In this document: positions 1 to 9,900 of the stretch, in pieces
How positions within the stretch are numbered: the stretch's first letter is position 1
Layout: every line of letters starts with the position of its first letter
Source of the DNA: Serratia marcescens
Lineage (GTDB): Bacteria; Pseudomonadota; Gammaproteobacteria; Enterobacterales; Enterobacteriaceae
DNA length: 64,000 bases
Assembly: GCA_015548865.1 (NCBI GenBank)
Contig: JADMXW010000010.1
Coordinates: 1 to 64,000 of the forward strand
Reading direction: 5' to 3'
The notes under the pieces: generated by a model
What the model was told of the DNA's origin: nothing
The model's input: the letters and a program-made list of their open reading frames with translations, nothing else
Databases searched by the model: none
Position numbers and translations under genes: made by a program

Positions 1-1325
1 ATGGCGTCAGCCAGAGCCAGCCCTGTACCACTTTTATAAAAGCCAATACCATAATTTGAGTAGTGTCTAAAAGATGCGCCCTGCAACCAGCGCGCACCGG
101 TTTTATTCGCACCCCGAATGACTAATCCTGTGTCGCTATTACTTGTCGAGCCAGGCAACTGGACGATATCAATACCAACAACGCCAGAGGTATATCCGCT
201 CTGATTAAGAACACCCATCTCTGCTATGGTGCCGTTTTTTGCCCTTCCGCCGCTCTGCAAGATAAGGTTGTAATTAAGCGTCCAAAGCTTACCTTCGGGG
301 TCAACAGTTACCATTTCTGTTGATGCCGGAATCTCATAGCCTGCGGTTGACGCCCAATTATCCCAGCCCGTTATTAATCCGGTATCTTTATCGACACTCT
401 GAATCACGTTCCACTTTTTAGGGGTGGCGTCGGTATAAACGAGCATCCCTTTTACAGCATTATTGAGTATCTCTTGGTTATCAGTATAAAAGCCATTTTC
501 GGTAAAACTCAGAACGGACGAAGGTACTTGATATGGCTCTTCAATTGACGAAACAATATCACCATATGCTCCCACTTTATCGGGTGAGCCATACGATGCG
601 AGCTGAAGGTTATTTGATACCCCTGTTACTTGTGTATTCCAGCCATTGGCCTTTTCATCACCCGCCCGGAAAGATAGAACGGTCGCATTACGGCGCAAGC
701 CAAATAGCTTTTTGGTGAGGCCAAAGTGACCACGATAAAGGGTTTCAACATCCTTTCCCTTAAAAGCGTATAGCGTTGTATCACCGGCGCCATCCCATCC
801 TGCCGGGGTTGAACTCTCCAGGCCAATATCCGCGCGACCTGCTATACGTCTAAGCACTTCTGATACGACGGTTTCCATAAAGCCAGATAACTCAGCACCT
901 GTTGGCTTGGCTAAGTCCTCTCTTAACGCCACTTCACCGACATCAACCCACACGCCATCCGGATTATCCCCGGACCAAATCCCGCCATCCTCTTCCGGCG
1001 ACTCACCTGCGATGACATGCGGAATATCGAGATTGCCGCGATAGCGATACCAGGAGCCATCGAAGCTCACAATCTGGGTGGGCAATGAGACCTCAAGCCC
1101 CACCGCCCACAACCCCAACTGCATCCAGCCCAGGCCATCAAAGGCTGTATCGTATTTTTCTTTCAGCCATTCAGTACGATTCGCCAGGTCAATAAGCGGC
1201 TTATTGGCTGTTCCTCGCTCTTTACCTTCTTCATCAATGCGCAACGGCCCACCGGAAACAGGGTCATTACGCTCTAACTGATAGACACCTTCAGCCCATT
1301 CGGGCACTTTAGGTAAATTAGACAT
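1..1325 (-). CDS. Tail fibre/tail spike protein, 3' end outside window
   Basis: An open frame runs from an ATG at 1325 to the window edge, giving about 441 residues without a stop. The first 150 residues hold a repeating charged/aromatic segment (IVSFDGSWYRYRGNLDIPH, then GIWSGDNPDGVWVDVGE) of the kind found at the virion-attachment end of phage spikes. Further on, Gly/Ser/Asn-rich text with many short hydrophobic repeats suggests a beta-helix receptor-binding or depolymerase part. It is the last visible gene of the leftward late operon, the usual place for the adsorption protein. Receptor and enzymatic activity cannot be told from what is visible. Confidence 0.75.
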   Translation of the reverse strand, partial: MSNLPKVPEWAEGVYQLERNDPVSGGPLRIDEEGKERGTANKPLIDLANRTEWLKEKYDTAFDGLGWMQLGLWAVGLEVSLPTQIVSFDGSWYRYRGNLDIPHVIAGESPEEDGGIWSGDNPDGVWVDVGEVALREDLAKPTGAELSGFMETVVSEVLRRIAGRADIGLESSTPAGWDGAGDTTLYAFKGKDVETLYRGHFGLTKKLFGLRRNATVLSFRAGDEKANGWNTQVTGVSNNLQLASYGSPDKVGAYGDIVSSIEEPYQVPSSVLSFTENGFYTDNQEILNNAVKGMLVYTDATPKKWNVIQSVDKDTGLITGWDNWASTAGYEIPASTEMVTVDPEGKLWTLNYNLILQSGGRAKNGTIAEMGVLNQSGYTSGVVGIDIVQLPGSTSNSDTGLVIRGANKTGARWLQGASFRHYSNYGIGFYKSGTGLALADA

Positions 1326-1346
1326 TACTCAACTCCCCTGGTGCTG

Positions 1347-2138
1347 TTAATAGGCAAAGTCATGCTCGCCATCAAAATCAATTTCATCGTTATACGTAAT
1401 CAGCCGGAAATCATCGGGAATAACGATGCGGCCAAATTGCCCCATTTCATCAACGGAGCTGCGGGTTAAATCCGCCAGTAATTCAGCGTCAGTATCCAGA
1501 CTCGGAAATTCCGTATCTGAATTTAAAAACTCCGCCTCAGATATCGGGTCGAGGGATAAACGATATAACTCGACAAAGATGGCCCGGTTATTATCAGCAA
1601 GGTTTATTCCCTCATATCGCAGCATGAGTTCTTTCGTTTTTGACGCGAGTAATGCCAGCGTTTGACCCGCGGAATAATCGTATTCCACCGTAAGGGGCTG
1701 GCTGGTGGGTGTGGTTAAAAAATCCAGCGTGCCAAACACCGGATTGACCTTAAAGTCGATGCCAGTGGCCAGCCCTGCAATCAGGACATCACGCACGTTG
1801 GTATTTGCCAGGGCAACATGCGACCCGGCCACAATGCCCGCAGGCAGTGTTTCCGTGGCCCAGCTTTGACGGCGTCGTGTCTGAATGGCCTGAAGTACCA
1901 GCGCCAGGTTCTCAGCCGACCAGTCATACCATGTCGCCGATAACGTCCCGCTCAACGCGGTCAGATAACGCTGACCGGTCACCAGGCGACCCGCTACACT
2001 GGACTGGGTTTTCTTCTCCTCAAACGCCAGCTTCAGCGTCAGGGATGACACGTCACCTATCCAGCGCCAGGACGCCGCATCACCGCCGTAGGGAGCCAGC
2101 CAGACGCGCCCCTGTCCGTAGTAATAGTCGTCCGTCAT
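1347..2138 (-). CDS. Second tail-tube-like protein (paralogue of 11097-11855)
   Basis: 263 residues. The ATG overlaps the stop of the tip protein (ATGA), so the two are translationally coupled. By eye it matches the main tube protein along its whole length: WSAENLALVLQA against WTLENLALALYG, the ELYRL/QLYRV strand, and the C-terminal block LLADLTRSSVDEMGQFG against VLADMTQTNDDELGYFG. I infer that it is a duplicated tube-fold protein placed between tip and spike, perhaps as a collar, baseplate or spike adaptor. The role is inferred from position and paralogy, not known. Confidence 0.6.
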   Translation of the reverse strand: MTDDYYYGQGRVWLAPYGGDAASWRWIGDVSSLTLKLAFEEKKTQSSVAGRLVTGQRYLTALSGTLSATWYDWSAENLALVLQAIQTRRRQSWATETLPAGIVAGSHVALANTNVRDVLIAGLATGIDFKVNPVFGTLDFLTTPTSQPLTVEYDYSAGQTLALLASKTKELMLRYEGINLADNNRAIFVELYRLSLDPISEAEFLNSDTEFPSLDTDAELLADLTRSSVDEMGQFGRIVIPDDFRLITYNDEIDFDGEHDFAY

Positions 2139-4456
2139 GGCGTGACCTCCTCTGTTGGCTCTGACGGTTCCGGCTCTGGTTCCGGCTCTGGCTCAACGCT
2201 TTCAACAAAAGCACCGGCAGGCAGGTTGACCGCAAATGACACCCTCGACGTCAGACCATCACGAGCGGCGATCAGCACCACCTTATGGATGGCGGTTTCA
2301 GCCAGTTCTTCATCCGTGCTGTAGGGCAGCGTCAGCATGTTGTCCGTGGTTTCGGTCTGCCAGACAACCTCCTCTGACACCACATCAATGAGTGACAGTT
2401 GATAGGTCACACCAGGCTCGGGGCCGATATCGCCATAGGCGGCATCAATCAGGTCATCGGCCTGCAAGACGCGGTCACGGTGCGCCCAGGTCATGACGTA
2501 ACTGTCAGCCAGCGCGACCGTTTCCGGGTACGGCACGTCGTTGATGCGGATGTTGCCACACAGATAAGGCCGCGCCTGGCGCTGCGACAGCGTCAGCGAC
2601 ATGATTGTCGCCAGCGATTCATCCAGAATTTCACGGCTGGTACGGGTCAGCAATCTGACGCTGACCTCTTCGCCGACCAGATACTCCTGTTCGTCGCTGT
2701 AAATCGCATCCTGCGCATACCACAGCACACTGCCCGCCAAGTGACGAACGGGGAAGGTATCACCGCAGGCACGGCCCACGGTCAATGTGCCGGTCGCGGT
2801 GTCCACGGCATCAACGCGCAGCAGCTCACTGTCCAGCAGCACCATGCTGCCAACGGCCGGAACGCCATTGGTAAAGCTGACCGATAAGGTTGTCTGCGTC
2901 GGGGAAGCGACGGCCCTGAGCGTGTCGGTCACCGTCCATTCCCCCATACGCCGCGTCATCCAGTCACCACCACTGACCCGGCTTTGCAACTGGTAGTTGA
3001 CCGACGTGGGAGTGGGTGCCCCCGCCATCACCGCTGCAAACCCGGACTCATCGGACAACGCAGCCAGTTCTGTCGGGGTTATTGTTGCAGCCAGCAACAC
3101 GTAGGGGATTTCGATAAGTGCCTGGCGTGTCACCGGGCGGGCTATCTTATCCGGGGGTGTCCAAAGACTCGGCTGGCCACCGCCACCAAAACTGGTGGAC
3201 GGCAGGCCGAACACGTCCTGGACAACCGTCAGTGTCAGTGCGCCATTGTCACCTTCTTTGATATCCCCGACCCGCAGCACCATGTCCTCGATATCGCGAT
3301 CGGGCAGTGAGACACGAAACACGCTGGCAGGAGCCAACACACTGCCGCGCCGGTCGAACTGGATAACCAGACGGGCCAGCCCGGCGGCATTCATGCCCAG
3401 GTCGCGTTCGGCAACGCGTTCGGCCAGTTCGGCGGTGGGAATGGCCGGATACTCCGTTGATTTGCTGATGAGCCCGGCGGCCTGAATGGCTCCCAGATTC
3501 TGGACGCTGGTTGAGCCGTCTTCATTGGTGACCGGATCGTGCCATTTGACGACGATTTCATTCGGGGCACTGTCAATGGTGGTGTTGTCGTCATCCTGCA
3601 CGTCGATGATCCCGCTGTCGTAGTCAAACAACGGCAGCTCGCTCACCACATAGTCATCACGGATGAGCTTCAGCGTCAGTCTTCCGGTCTCGACGTCGGC
3701 ATACTGAGCGGCACCGATATGATCCAGCACCTGCTGCACAAACTCGTCCAGCGTGTCCTGGCGGTTATAGCGAAAGCACAGGCCAAAACCCTCGTCATAA
3801 AGCGTGTCAGCCGCTACGGCAAAGCTTGCCTCATTGATTTCGCTGGCCAGGGACAGGCCACGCCCCCAGTCCCGATCGGTGGCGGCCCGCATCAGGATGT
3901 GTGCCGGGTTCATGGCATGAATGGTGCGCAGGTTGGCCAGTTGCTCATCGGTAAAGCTGTCGGGGTTATCAAACTCGGCCGCGCTGTTCTCCAGGCGGAT
4001 AAGTGCCTTCTCCGGGTACCACACCGGGCCATCCCAGCCTTTGAGGACAGAACGCACCCTGTAAGACCAGGGCTTCGGCGTGGCACTGAACGCACTGATA
4101 AGCCCGCTGAAGAAGGTGGTCACCATGCCTCGAAAACCGGGGATCAACGTGTCGGCACCCAACAGGTTCTTCACGTTCTCGGACGGCACCTGGTCATCGG
4201 TACCCATCGCTATCTCAAATGTGCCCTGGATACCGCCTTCGCCGCCGACGTTCGGCCCGCCAAACAGGTCTGGCTTGTCGATATACAGCGACATGCTTTC
4301 GTTCACCTGGCCTTCGGTACCGGCGAAAACGTATTTCTCGTCCGCTGTGATGGCCACCATCTCGTCAACCGGCCCACGCCCCAGCCCGGACTGAACGTCC
4401 CAGTAGTATTTGTACCCGACGGTACTTTTGCTGCCGCCCTTGCCGCCGCTACCCAT
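2135..4456 (-). CDS. Tail tip attachment protein (phage lambda J-like)
   Basis: 773 residues, starting MGSGGKGGSKSTVGYKYYWD. This Gly-rich opening followed by a tube-interacting segment is typical of host-specificity J/TipJ proteins in siphophages. The middle has alternating beta-strand domains and the C-terminus ends in a PEPEPEPEPSEP linker. It would form the central tip of the tail and carry the attachment of the downstream spike. Its ATG overlaps the stop of the preceding gene (TAATG). The family fit rests on length, order after the BR0599-type gene and N-terminal pattern. Confidence 0.75.
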   Translation of the reverse strand: MGSGGKGGSKSTVGYKYYWDVQSGLGRGPVDEMVAITADEKYVFAGTEGQVNESMSLYIDKPDLFGGPNVGGEGGIQGTFEIAMGTDDQVPSENVKNLLGADTLIPGFRGMVTTFFSGLISAFSATPKPWSYRVRSVLKGWDGPVWYPEKALIRLENSAAEFDNPDSFTDEQLANLRTIHAMNPAHILMRAATDRDWGRGLSLASEINEASFAVAADTLYDEGFGLCFRYNRQDTLDEFVQQVLDHIGAAQYADVETGRLTLKLIRDDYVVSELPLFDYDSGIIDVQDDDNTTIDSAPNEIVVKWHDPVTNEDGSTSVQNLGAIQAAGLISKSTEYPAIPTAELAERVAERDLGMNAAGLARLVIQFDRRGSVLAPASVFRVSLPDRDIEDMVLRVGDIKEGDNGALTLTVVQDVFGLPSTSFGGGGQPSLWTPPDKIARPVTRQALIEIPYVLLAATITPTELAALSDESGFAAVMAGAPTPTSVNYQLQSRVSGGDWMTRRMGEWTVTDTLRAVASPTQTTLSVSFTNGVPAVGSMVLLDSELLRVDAVDTATGTLTVGRACGDTFPVRHLAGSVLWYAQDAIYSDEQEYLVGEEVSVRLLTRTSREILDESLATIMSLTLSQRQARPYLCGNIRINDVPYPETVALADSYVMTWAHRDRVLQADDLIDAAYGDIGPEPGVTYQLSLIDVVSEEVVWQTETTDNMLTLPYSTDEELAETAIHKVVLIAARDGLTSRVSFAVNLPAGAFVESVEPEPEPEPEPSEPTEEVTP

Positions 4457-4668
4457 TACACATCCCCCTGCTGGGTTGCTTGTGCTTCGGTCATCCGCGC
4501 CTTTTCCACCACAGCCAGCGCCAGCGCATCACCGGTAGCTAGCAAGATATCGGACTCAATGCCGTCCTTTAAGAACGCCTTAAAATCCAGGTTATGACGG
4601 ATGAACCAGGTTCGGGTGAGTAGAACGCAATGGCCATTAGCCCTGACATGCTGCATCGTGATGATCAT
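4456..4668 (-). CDS. Small tail-tip assembly protein of unknown function
   Basis: 70 residues, rich in Ala and charged residues, with no membrane segment. It contains WFIRHNLDFKAFLKDGI followed by LLATGDALALAVVEKAR. Small proteins of this kind lie between the BR0599-type gene and the tip gene in B3-like transposable phages. It overlaps the tip gene by the TAATG stop/start. I do not know a biochemical role; a function in tip assembly is inferred from location only. Confidence 0.6.
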   Translation of the reverse strand: MIITMQHVRANGHCVLLTRTWFIRHNLDFKAFLKDGIESDILLATGDALALAVVEKARMTEAQATQQGDV

Positions 4669-4679
4669 GACAATCCCGC

Positions 4680-4958
4680 CTACATCTTGATCGCGTCATA
4701 GCGATAGTTGCCGTACCCCAGCACAAACCAGTCCTCAGTCCAGCAGTCGCCAAAAAAGACACACTGCGGCGTCCCTTCGTCGGGCTGGGGCAAGTCCCAG
4801 TCATCCGCCGTGGCCGGGGTGGTGGTGGAGTTGGTTTTCTTTGCCAGTGCCGTACTGACCACGTAAGACGCTACCATCACCGCGAAGTAGTAAAAAATGG
4901 TGATGGGCTCGAACGCCTGGGCGACCACATGGCCATCAATGATTACCGGGGAAAACAT
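4680..4958 (-). CDS. Small tail assembly protein with one hydrophobic segment
   Basis: 92 residues, ATG preceded by an AGAGAGAG ribosome-binding stretch. A hydrophobic segment (residues 20-40, ITIFYYFAVMVASYVVSTAL) is followed by a Thr/Pro-rich linker and an aromatic, acidic C-terminus with two Cys. Gene order puts it in the position of a lambda gpI-like tip assembly protein, which also has a hydrophobic stretch, but sequence identity to that family is not evident. Confidence 0.55.
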   Translation of the reverse strand: MFSPVIIDGHVVAQAFEPITIFYYFAVMVASYVVSTALAKKTNSTTTPATADDWDLPQPDEGTPQCVFFGDCWTEDWFVLGYGNYRYDAIKM

Positions 4959-4970
4959 GGCTCTCTCCTC

Positions 4971-5792
4971 TTAAAACAGTTTGATGATGCCGAAGGGCGA
5001 CATGCCTGGCATATGCGGCTGGCCACCATAATTAAGGTGGTTGGCGAACTTGGCATCACAGACCGCGATGGTGCGGTCACAGCCCGGATACAGGGTGATC
5101 GCCATTCCGGCGCTCAGCCCCTGCGTACCGCCAAACACACCAATCTGATTACCTTCGTGCAGCTTCAGCCCGCGCCGTTCGGTGACGCCATCAGACGGCC
5201 ACGCCATAAAGCCACCGGAAAACCAGCCCTCATCAATCCCGGCCGGGAGCGTCACGGTGATGGCCGCACCGTCCAGGGCGTCAATAACAATGCCGGTCAC
5301 GGCGTAAGCCTCCGGGTTAACCCGGCAGTGATGGTCATACAGCGCGTTCTGACAGCCCCGGCCGAAGGTCAGGCGCAGGCCGTTACGGGTGAAGTCCGAG
5401 GCCACACTGGCGGTGATAAGCTTCACGCGGTCAGTGGCTTCGCGCTTGACGTCACTGATACGCCCGAGCCAGATGGCCCGCCATGAAACCGCCATGCCCT
5501 GGTCATCGACATGGGCGCGATAAATCCGCACCCGGACAGGCTGCGACGGCGGCACACCACGAAACAACCGGGCAATGATGTTGTCTGCCGGCAGCGTCAC
5601 ATCGAGGTTGTCGCCACTGCCGACCGTCAGGTTATCGAGGGAGATGGCCAGCGGCGTATAGGTGGCGTCATTGACCGTGATGGCGCGATCGGCATCGGTA
5701 TAGCGGTAGTAGAGCGTTTCACCCCGGACAAAGTCGAACAGCCATACCGGCTGACCGCTGGCCAGTGCGCTTTCGTCATCATTCCAGCTCAT
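4971..5792 (-). CDS. Distal tail protein, phage BR0599 family
   Basis: 273 residues from the ATG at 5792 (GGAG nine bases upstream), overlapping the end of the previous gene. A beta-rich N-terminal part contains RVRIYRAHVDDQG and WLGRISDVK. The C-terminus has the family signature of spaced cysteines and NYGGQPHMPGMSPFG: CQNALYDHHC near the middle, then CDRTIAVC and CDAKFANHLNYGG. This fits the BR0599/DUF2163 family of hub or tip-joining tail proteins. The longer frame up to 5843 would need an unsupported start. Confidence 0.8.
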   Translation of the reverse strand: MSWNDDESALASGQPVWLFDFVRGETLYYRYTDADRAITVNDATYTPLAISLDNLTVGSGDNLDVTLPADNIIARLFRGVPPSQPVRVRIYRAHVDDQGMAVSWRAIWLGRISDVKREATDRVKLITASVASDFTRNGLRLTFGRGCQNALYDHHCRVNPEAYAVTGIVIDALDGAAITVTLPAGIDEGWFSGGFMAWPSDGVTERRGLKLHEGNQIGVFGGTQGLSAGMAITLYPGCDRTIAVCDAKFANHLNYGGQPHMPGMSPFGIIKLF

Positions 5793-6966
5793 CGTCACGG
5801 ACTCCGATAAAGGTAAGGGACAGTGACGCCACACCGTCGGCATCGGTGGTGTGCTTCCAGGTCAGTTCGTCCTCGTTAAGGCGACTGAGCGTCATAAAGG
5901 ACAGGGCCAGAATGTCGGTGAGCGACACAGTTACCGCATCGCCTGCCAGCACCAGGCGCTCATAACCGTCATAGGCGGCCATAGCTATAATGCGGCGATA
6001 TAACCGGGTGCCGTCGGTCAGCAGGATGCACAGGTCGCGACGGCCCGCCGCCGCGCCGTAGTCGCTGAACTGTGTCGGCATCACATCCAGGATGTGGCCG
6101 TTCACGCCAGCCACCGGCGTCAGGTCATCCGTGGGATTGACCACCCACAGGGGGCGCTGACGGCCGCGCATATAATAAAGAAGAGAACGCATGGCGGACT
6201 GGCGCTCACGCCCCAGTGCCGTCCAGCTCATCGCCTGCACAAAGAACGGGCGCAACGCGGTATCAGTGATATCCGGGATACCGACGTTGTTATCCAGCTC
6301 CAGCAACAGGCGGGTGTATTGCCCGGTCACGTCCTCGCTCCAGTCCGGATCGATATCGAGTACCGGATAACCCTGATACACCGGCATCGGGGCGGCAGAC
6401 TGTGACCAGGCGTTATGGGCGGCAACGCGAAAACGCACGGTGCCACCGGACAATCTTGAGGTGTGGCGCGTCAGTTCCGGCTGCTCAACCAGTACCGCCG
6501 GGCGCACCGGGTACACCAGAGTTCCCGCTGCCCAGTCACGGGTCAGTCCTTGTGCCAGATGGATGCCGTCAGCCGTGACGCTCTCGATCGTCACCTGTTC
6601 ATACTGCGTGAGCCAGCCCAGGCCAGACTTCAGCAGCAGTGGGTCACCAACGATAAAATCACGGCCCGAGGTTGTCACCGGCACAAAGGTGTCTGCGGCA
6701 CGCAGTGGCGTGGTCAGCAGTGCGACATCCGGGTACACCGGCAGCGCCCACTCGGCACCGCCCGCATGAAACAGGGCGTGCTCGATGGCCTGGCGATCGT
6801 TGTCTGCGGGCATGATGGCAAACTCAAACTCGCGGCGCGGAGACAGGCGGCGGGCAATGCGCTGCTCGGCCCCGGTCGGGGATTGCAGAATATCGGTTTT
6901 CCAGGCCAGAACTTCGGATACCCCGTCCGTCCAGTCCGGCTCCATCAGCCAGGGAATAAGCGTCAT
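5779..6966 (-). CDS. Distal tail protein of unknown fold
   Basis: 395 residues. The ATG overlaps the tape measure stop (TGATG), so it is translationally coupled to it. The sequence is beta-rich and mostly hydrophilic, with many Trp, Asp and Gly residues (WTDGVSEVLAWKTDILQS near the start). The position directly after the tape measure and before the BR0599-type gene is that of distal tail/hub proteins in siphophages. I do not recognise a catalytic motif. Confidence 0.65.
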   Translation of the reverse strand: MTLIPWLMEPDWTDGVSEVLAWKTDILQSPTGAEQRIARRLSPRREFEFAIMPADNDRQAIEHALFHAGGAEWALPVYPDVALLTTPLRAADTFVPVTTSGRDFIVGDPLLLKSGLGWLTQYEQVTIESVTADGIHLAQGLTRDWAAGTLVYPVRPAVLVEQPELTRHTSRLSGGTVRFRVAAHNAWSQSAAPMPVYQGYPVLDIDPDWSEDVTGQYTRLLLELDNNVGIPDITDTALRPFFVQAMSWTALGRERQSAMRSLLYYMRGRQRPLWVVNPTDDLTPVAGVNGHILDVMPTQFSDYGAAAGRRDLCILLTDGTRLYRRIIAMAAYDGYERLVLAGDAVTVSLTDILALSFMTLSRLNEDELTWKHTTDADGVASLSLTFIGVRDDELE

Positions 6967-9900
6967 CACTTCACCCCCAGCACCTGGTTAATGGTTTCTT
7001 TGTTGGCATTAAAGAAGGAGAACATCGCCCGCTTGCCGCCCACCGAACCGATCCCCTTGCGGATCACATCGCCACTGTCCACCACCAGGGACTGGTGAAG
7101 GTGCAGGGCGTTGGCCGCGCTGCGGGAACTGTCATCAGCAGAAGTCTCGGCCACCATCGGATTAACGCGGCTGGGCATGGCCGGAATGGGCGAAACCAGC
7201 CCGCCATCGGCAAAGTGACGCACGCGCTGATTGTTCAGTGCATGCAGGAAACCCACCCCCACATGGCGCACCGCAGCGGCCTTCATCACAAACTCCCCGT
7301 TAGACAAACGAGCCGGAATGCTGTCGGACGTCGCGGTGCCGGGGCCGGTGATAAGCCCGCCGGTGGCTGCCGCCACCCCCGCAAACCCGGCCACGGACGA
7401 TGCCCCGGACGAACTGGCTGCTGCACTCATGGCGGTGGCCAGCGCTGTCGCTGCGGTTGTCGCTCCGACAAACCCCGACGTCAGCGCGGTCAGTGACGCA
7501 GTCGTGGTGGTGACGCCCGGAGCCAGCAGCCCCAGGGAGGCGGACGCCGTCCCGGCAGCCGCTGATGCGGTACCGAGTGCGGCAGTTAAGCCGGTGGCGG
7601 ACGCGGCGGTGGCACTGTCGGTTGCGGCACTGGTGGCCGCACCGGCGGCAGACGTCGCTGCACCGGCTGCCGTGCCGCCCATGCCAAACAACCCGCCGAT
7701 ACTGCTGCCCAGGGAAGACAGACCGCTCATGGCTATCGACGCCAGTTGCTGGGAAGCCATCTGCGCCATTGACCGAACCACCGATTGCGCCAGATTCAGC
7801 ACCGCATCGCTCAGGTTCATGGTACCGGTGGCCAGCCCTTCCAGGCTGCTCTGGATACCGTTCTGCAAGCCGTTACGCAGGGCGTTGGTCAGTTCGTTGG
7901 TGGTCGTTTTGAGCTGGGCCACCTGAAGCTGGAGTTGTGCCAGTGCGGCGGCACCGGCTTCACCCAGTGCGCCCGGCATCTTGGCGATTTGTTCCAACTG
8001 CGGAAAATACTTTTCAATTTCGCCCGCCGTCTGGCGATGCAACTCAACCAGGCGCTGGCGACCTTCGATTTCGGTGATAAGGCCACTGGTGACCTGCGCC
8101 TGGATGCTCTGCTCCTGGGTACTGAGGCGGGTGCGGTAGGTTTTGATTTGCGCCTGGAGTTCTGCCAGATTGGCCTTGGCCTCTTTGAGCGGCAGTATCT
8201 GGTCAATCAGGCTGATACCCTGGATGTTGCCGTTGGCTCGCAGCGTGGCAACCAGCTCGTTGTACCACTTCTGCACGTCGGCGGCTTTGGTGGTGATGGC
8301 ATCATCCATCAGCCGGTTGAGTTCGTCCTGTAGCTTCTTGTTCTGCTCGACGTTCTCGCCTGCGGTGGCCGCTGCATTGGCGGCGTTCGCCCGCGACAAC
8401 TGCGCCGGGCTCAGGCTCCGACCGGCGATATCCGCTTCACGGCTGGCATAGGTCTCGGTCTTCGGCGCAACAGCCTTTTTCGCCAGGGTCTCAAGGGATT
8501 TGATGTAACGGTCATTCTCGGCAGTGGCGGCTTTGGTCGCGCGTTCGGCTTCCCTGATGGCCTTTTGCTGGGCGTCCCACGCATCCAGCCCGGCAGCAAT
8601 CGAGCGGGCACGCTGCTGCTCTTCCGCGCTGGCATCCTTCAGTGAGCCCTGGGTGATTTCGTACTCGATGCGGGCGGCCTGGGTACCGGCTTTTTTCAGT
8701 GCCAGGGACTGGGCCAGTTGGTCGTTATATTGTTTGGCTGCCTGGGCGGTTTTGTTTAACGCGGCGACGTCGATATCCCACTGACCGCCGGAGAAGTTGA
8801 TGCCGTCTTCGGAGGTTACGCCACGTCCGCGTAATCCTGGATCGTCAGGTGTACCCTCACGAAAAGCCTCAACCGCCCACATTTCCTGGTATTTTTTCTT
8901 CAGTGCATCCAGAGAGTCCGCTTCTTTATCCGCCTCTGTAGCGTTTTGGCTCCATGTTTTTTTCATGGAGTCGAAGGCTTTTCTACCAGCTACTTCAGCC
9001 TTTGTTTTTTCTGCGGTAGCATCTGCAACCGCATTAATCGCAGCCTCTTGCTGCTCTAACAGAGCCAGCTCTTCTTTATCAGCACTAACCAGACGCTGAT
9101 AAGATTCTCCCCTTGAGGCGATCTCAACATCATTTCCAGCATTCGCTAGCCTGGTACGCAACTCCAGTATTCTCTTGGCTCGAGTTTCAGCATCTGAATC
9201 AAGTCCCAATGCGCTTGATGCCCCTCCCTTGGCGCGATCAATCGCTTCACCCATGCTGTCTTTAACATTTTTCCATGCACGGGCAACCCAGTTGAGGTTT
9301 TGTTCAAGCTGCACCAGCCGTTCATTCGCCACCCGATTAAAGGTATCGGATGCCAATTCAATGGCTTCTTCAGTGCGGCCTTGCGCCTCAAGAGCCTGGA
9401 TGCGCATATAGGTAGCCGAATCCAGCCAGTGGTACTTGTCATTGGTGGTCGTGGCCCAGTCACTCACGCCATCCGTCATCTTCACAAACTCACTGACCAC
9501 CTGATCGGCAGACTGCCCGGTCAGTTGCGCCATGGATGATGCGGCTTGTGAGACGCTTTCGATGGTGTCGGCGGTGAACTTGCCGCTACTGACCAGGCCG
9601 TTGAGGATATCGCGCACCTGGCCGTAGTTGCTGTGGAGTGCGCCGCCGCTCTTGGCCATCACTTCCAGTTGACCGGCGGTGACACCGGCATACTCACCGG
9701 TCTGGGCAATGGAGCGATTGAAGGCGTCCTGGTCGTTCATAATGCTGGCGACCGTCGCGGCCAGCGCCACCAGAACGGCCACCGTACCCCCGATAGCCAG
9801 GGTCGCACCACTGAACAGGCTGGGCAGTTTCCCGGTGTTGGCCCCCAGCGTCAGCATGCTGTTACCTGCCCGCGCAAAATCGCCACGGGTGATCTGGCCA

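Noticed and set aside
3539-4597. 352-codon plus-strand frame opposite the tip protein gene
   Set aside because: It is the antisense shadow of a GC-rich gene: odd amino-acid use, no ribosome-binding site and no family pattern, while the minus frame is a coherent tail protein.
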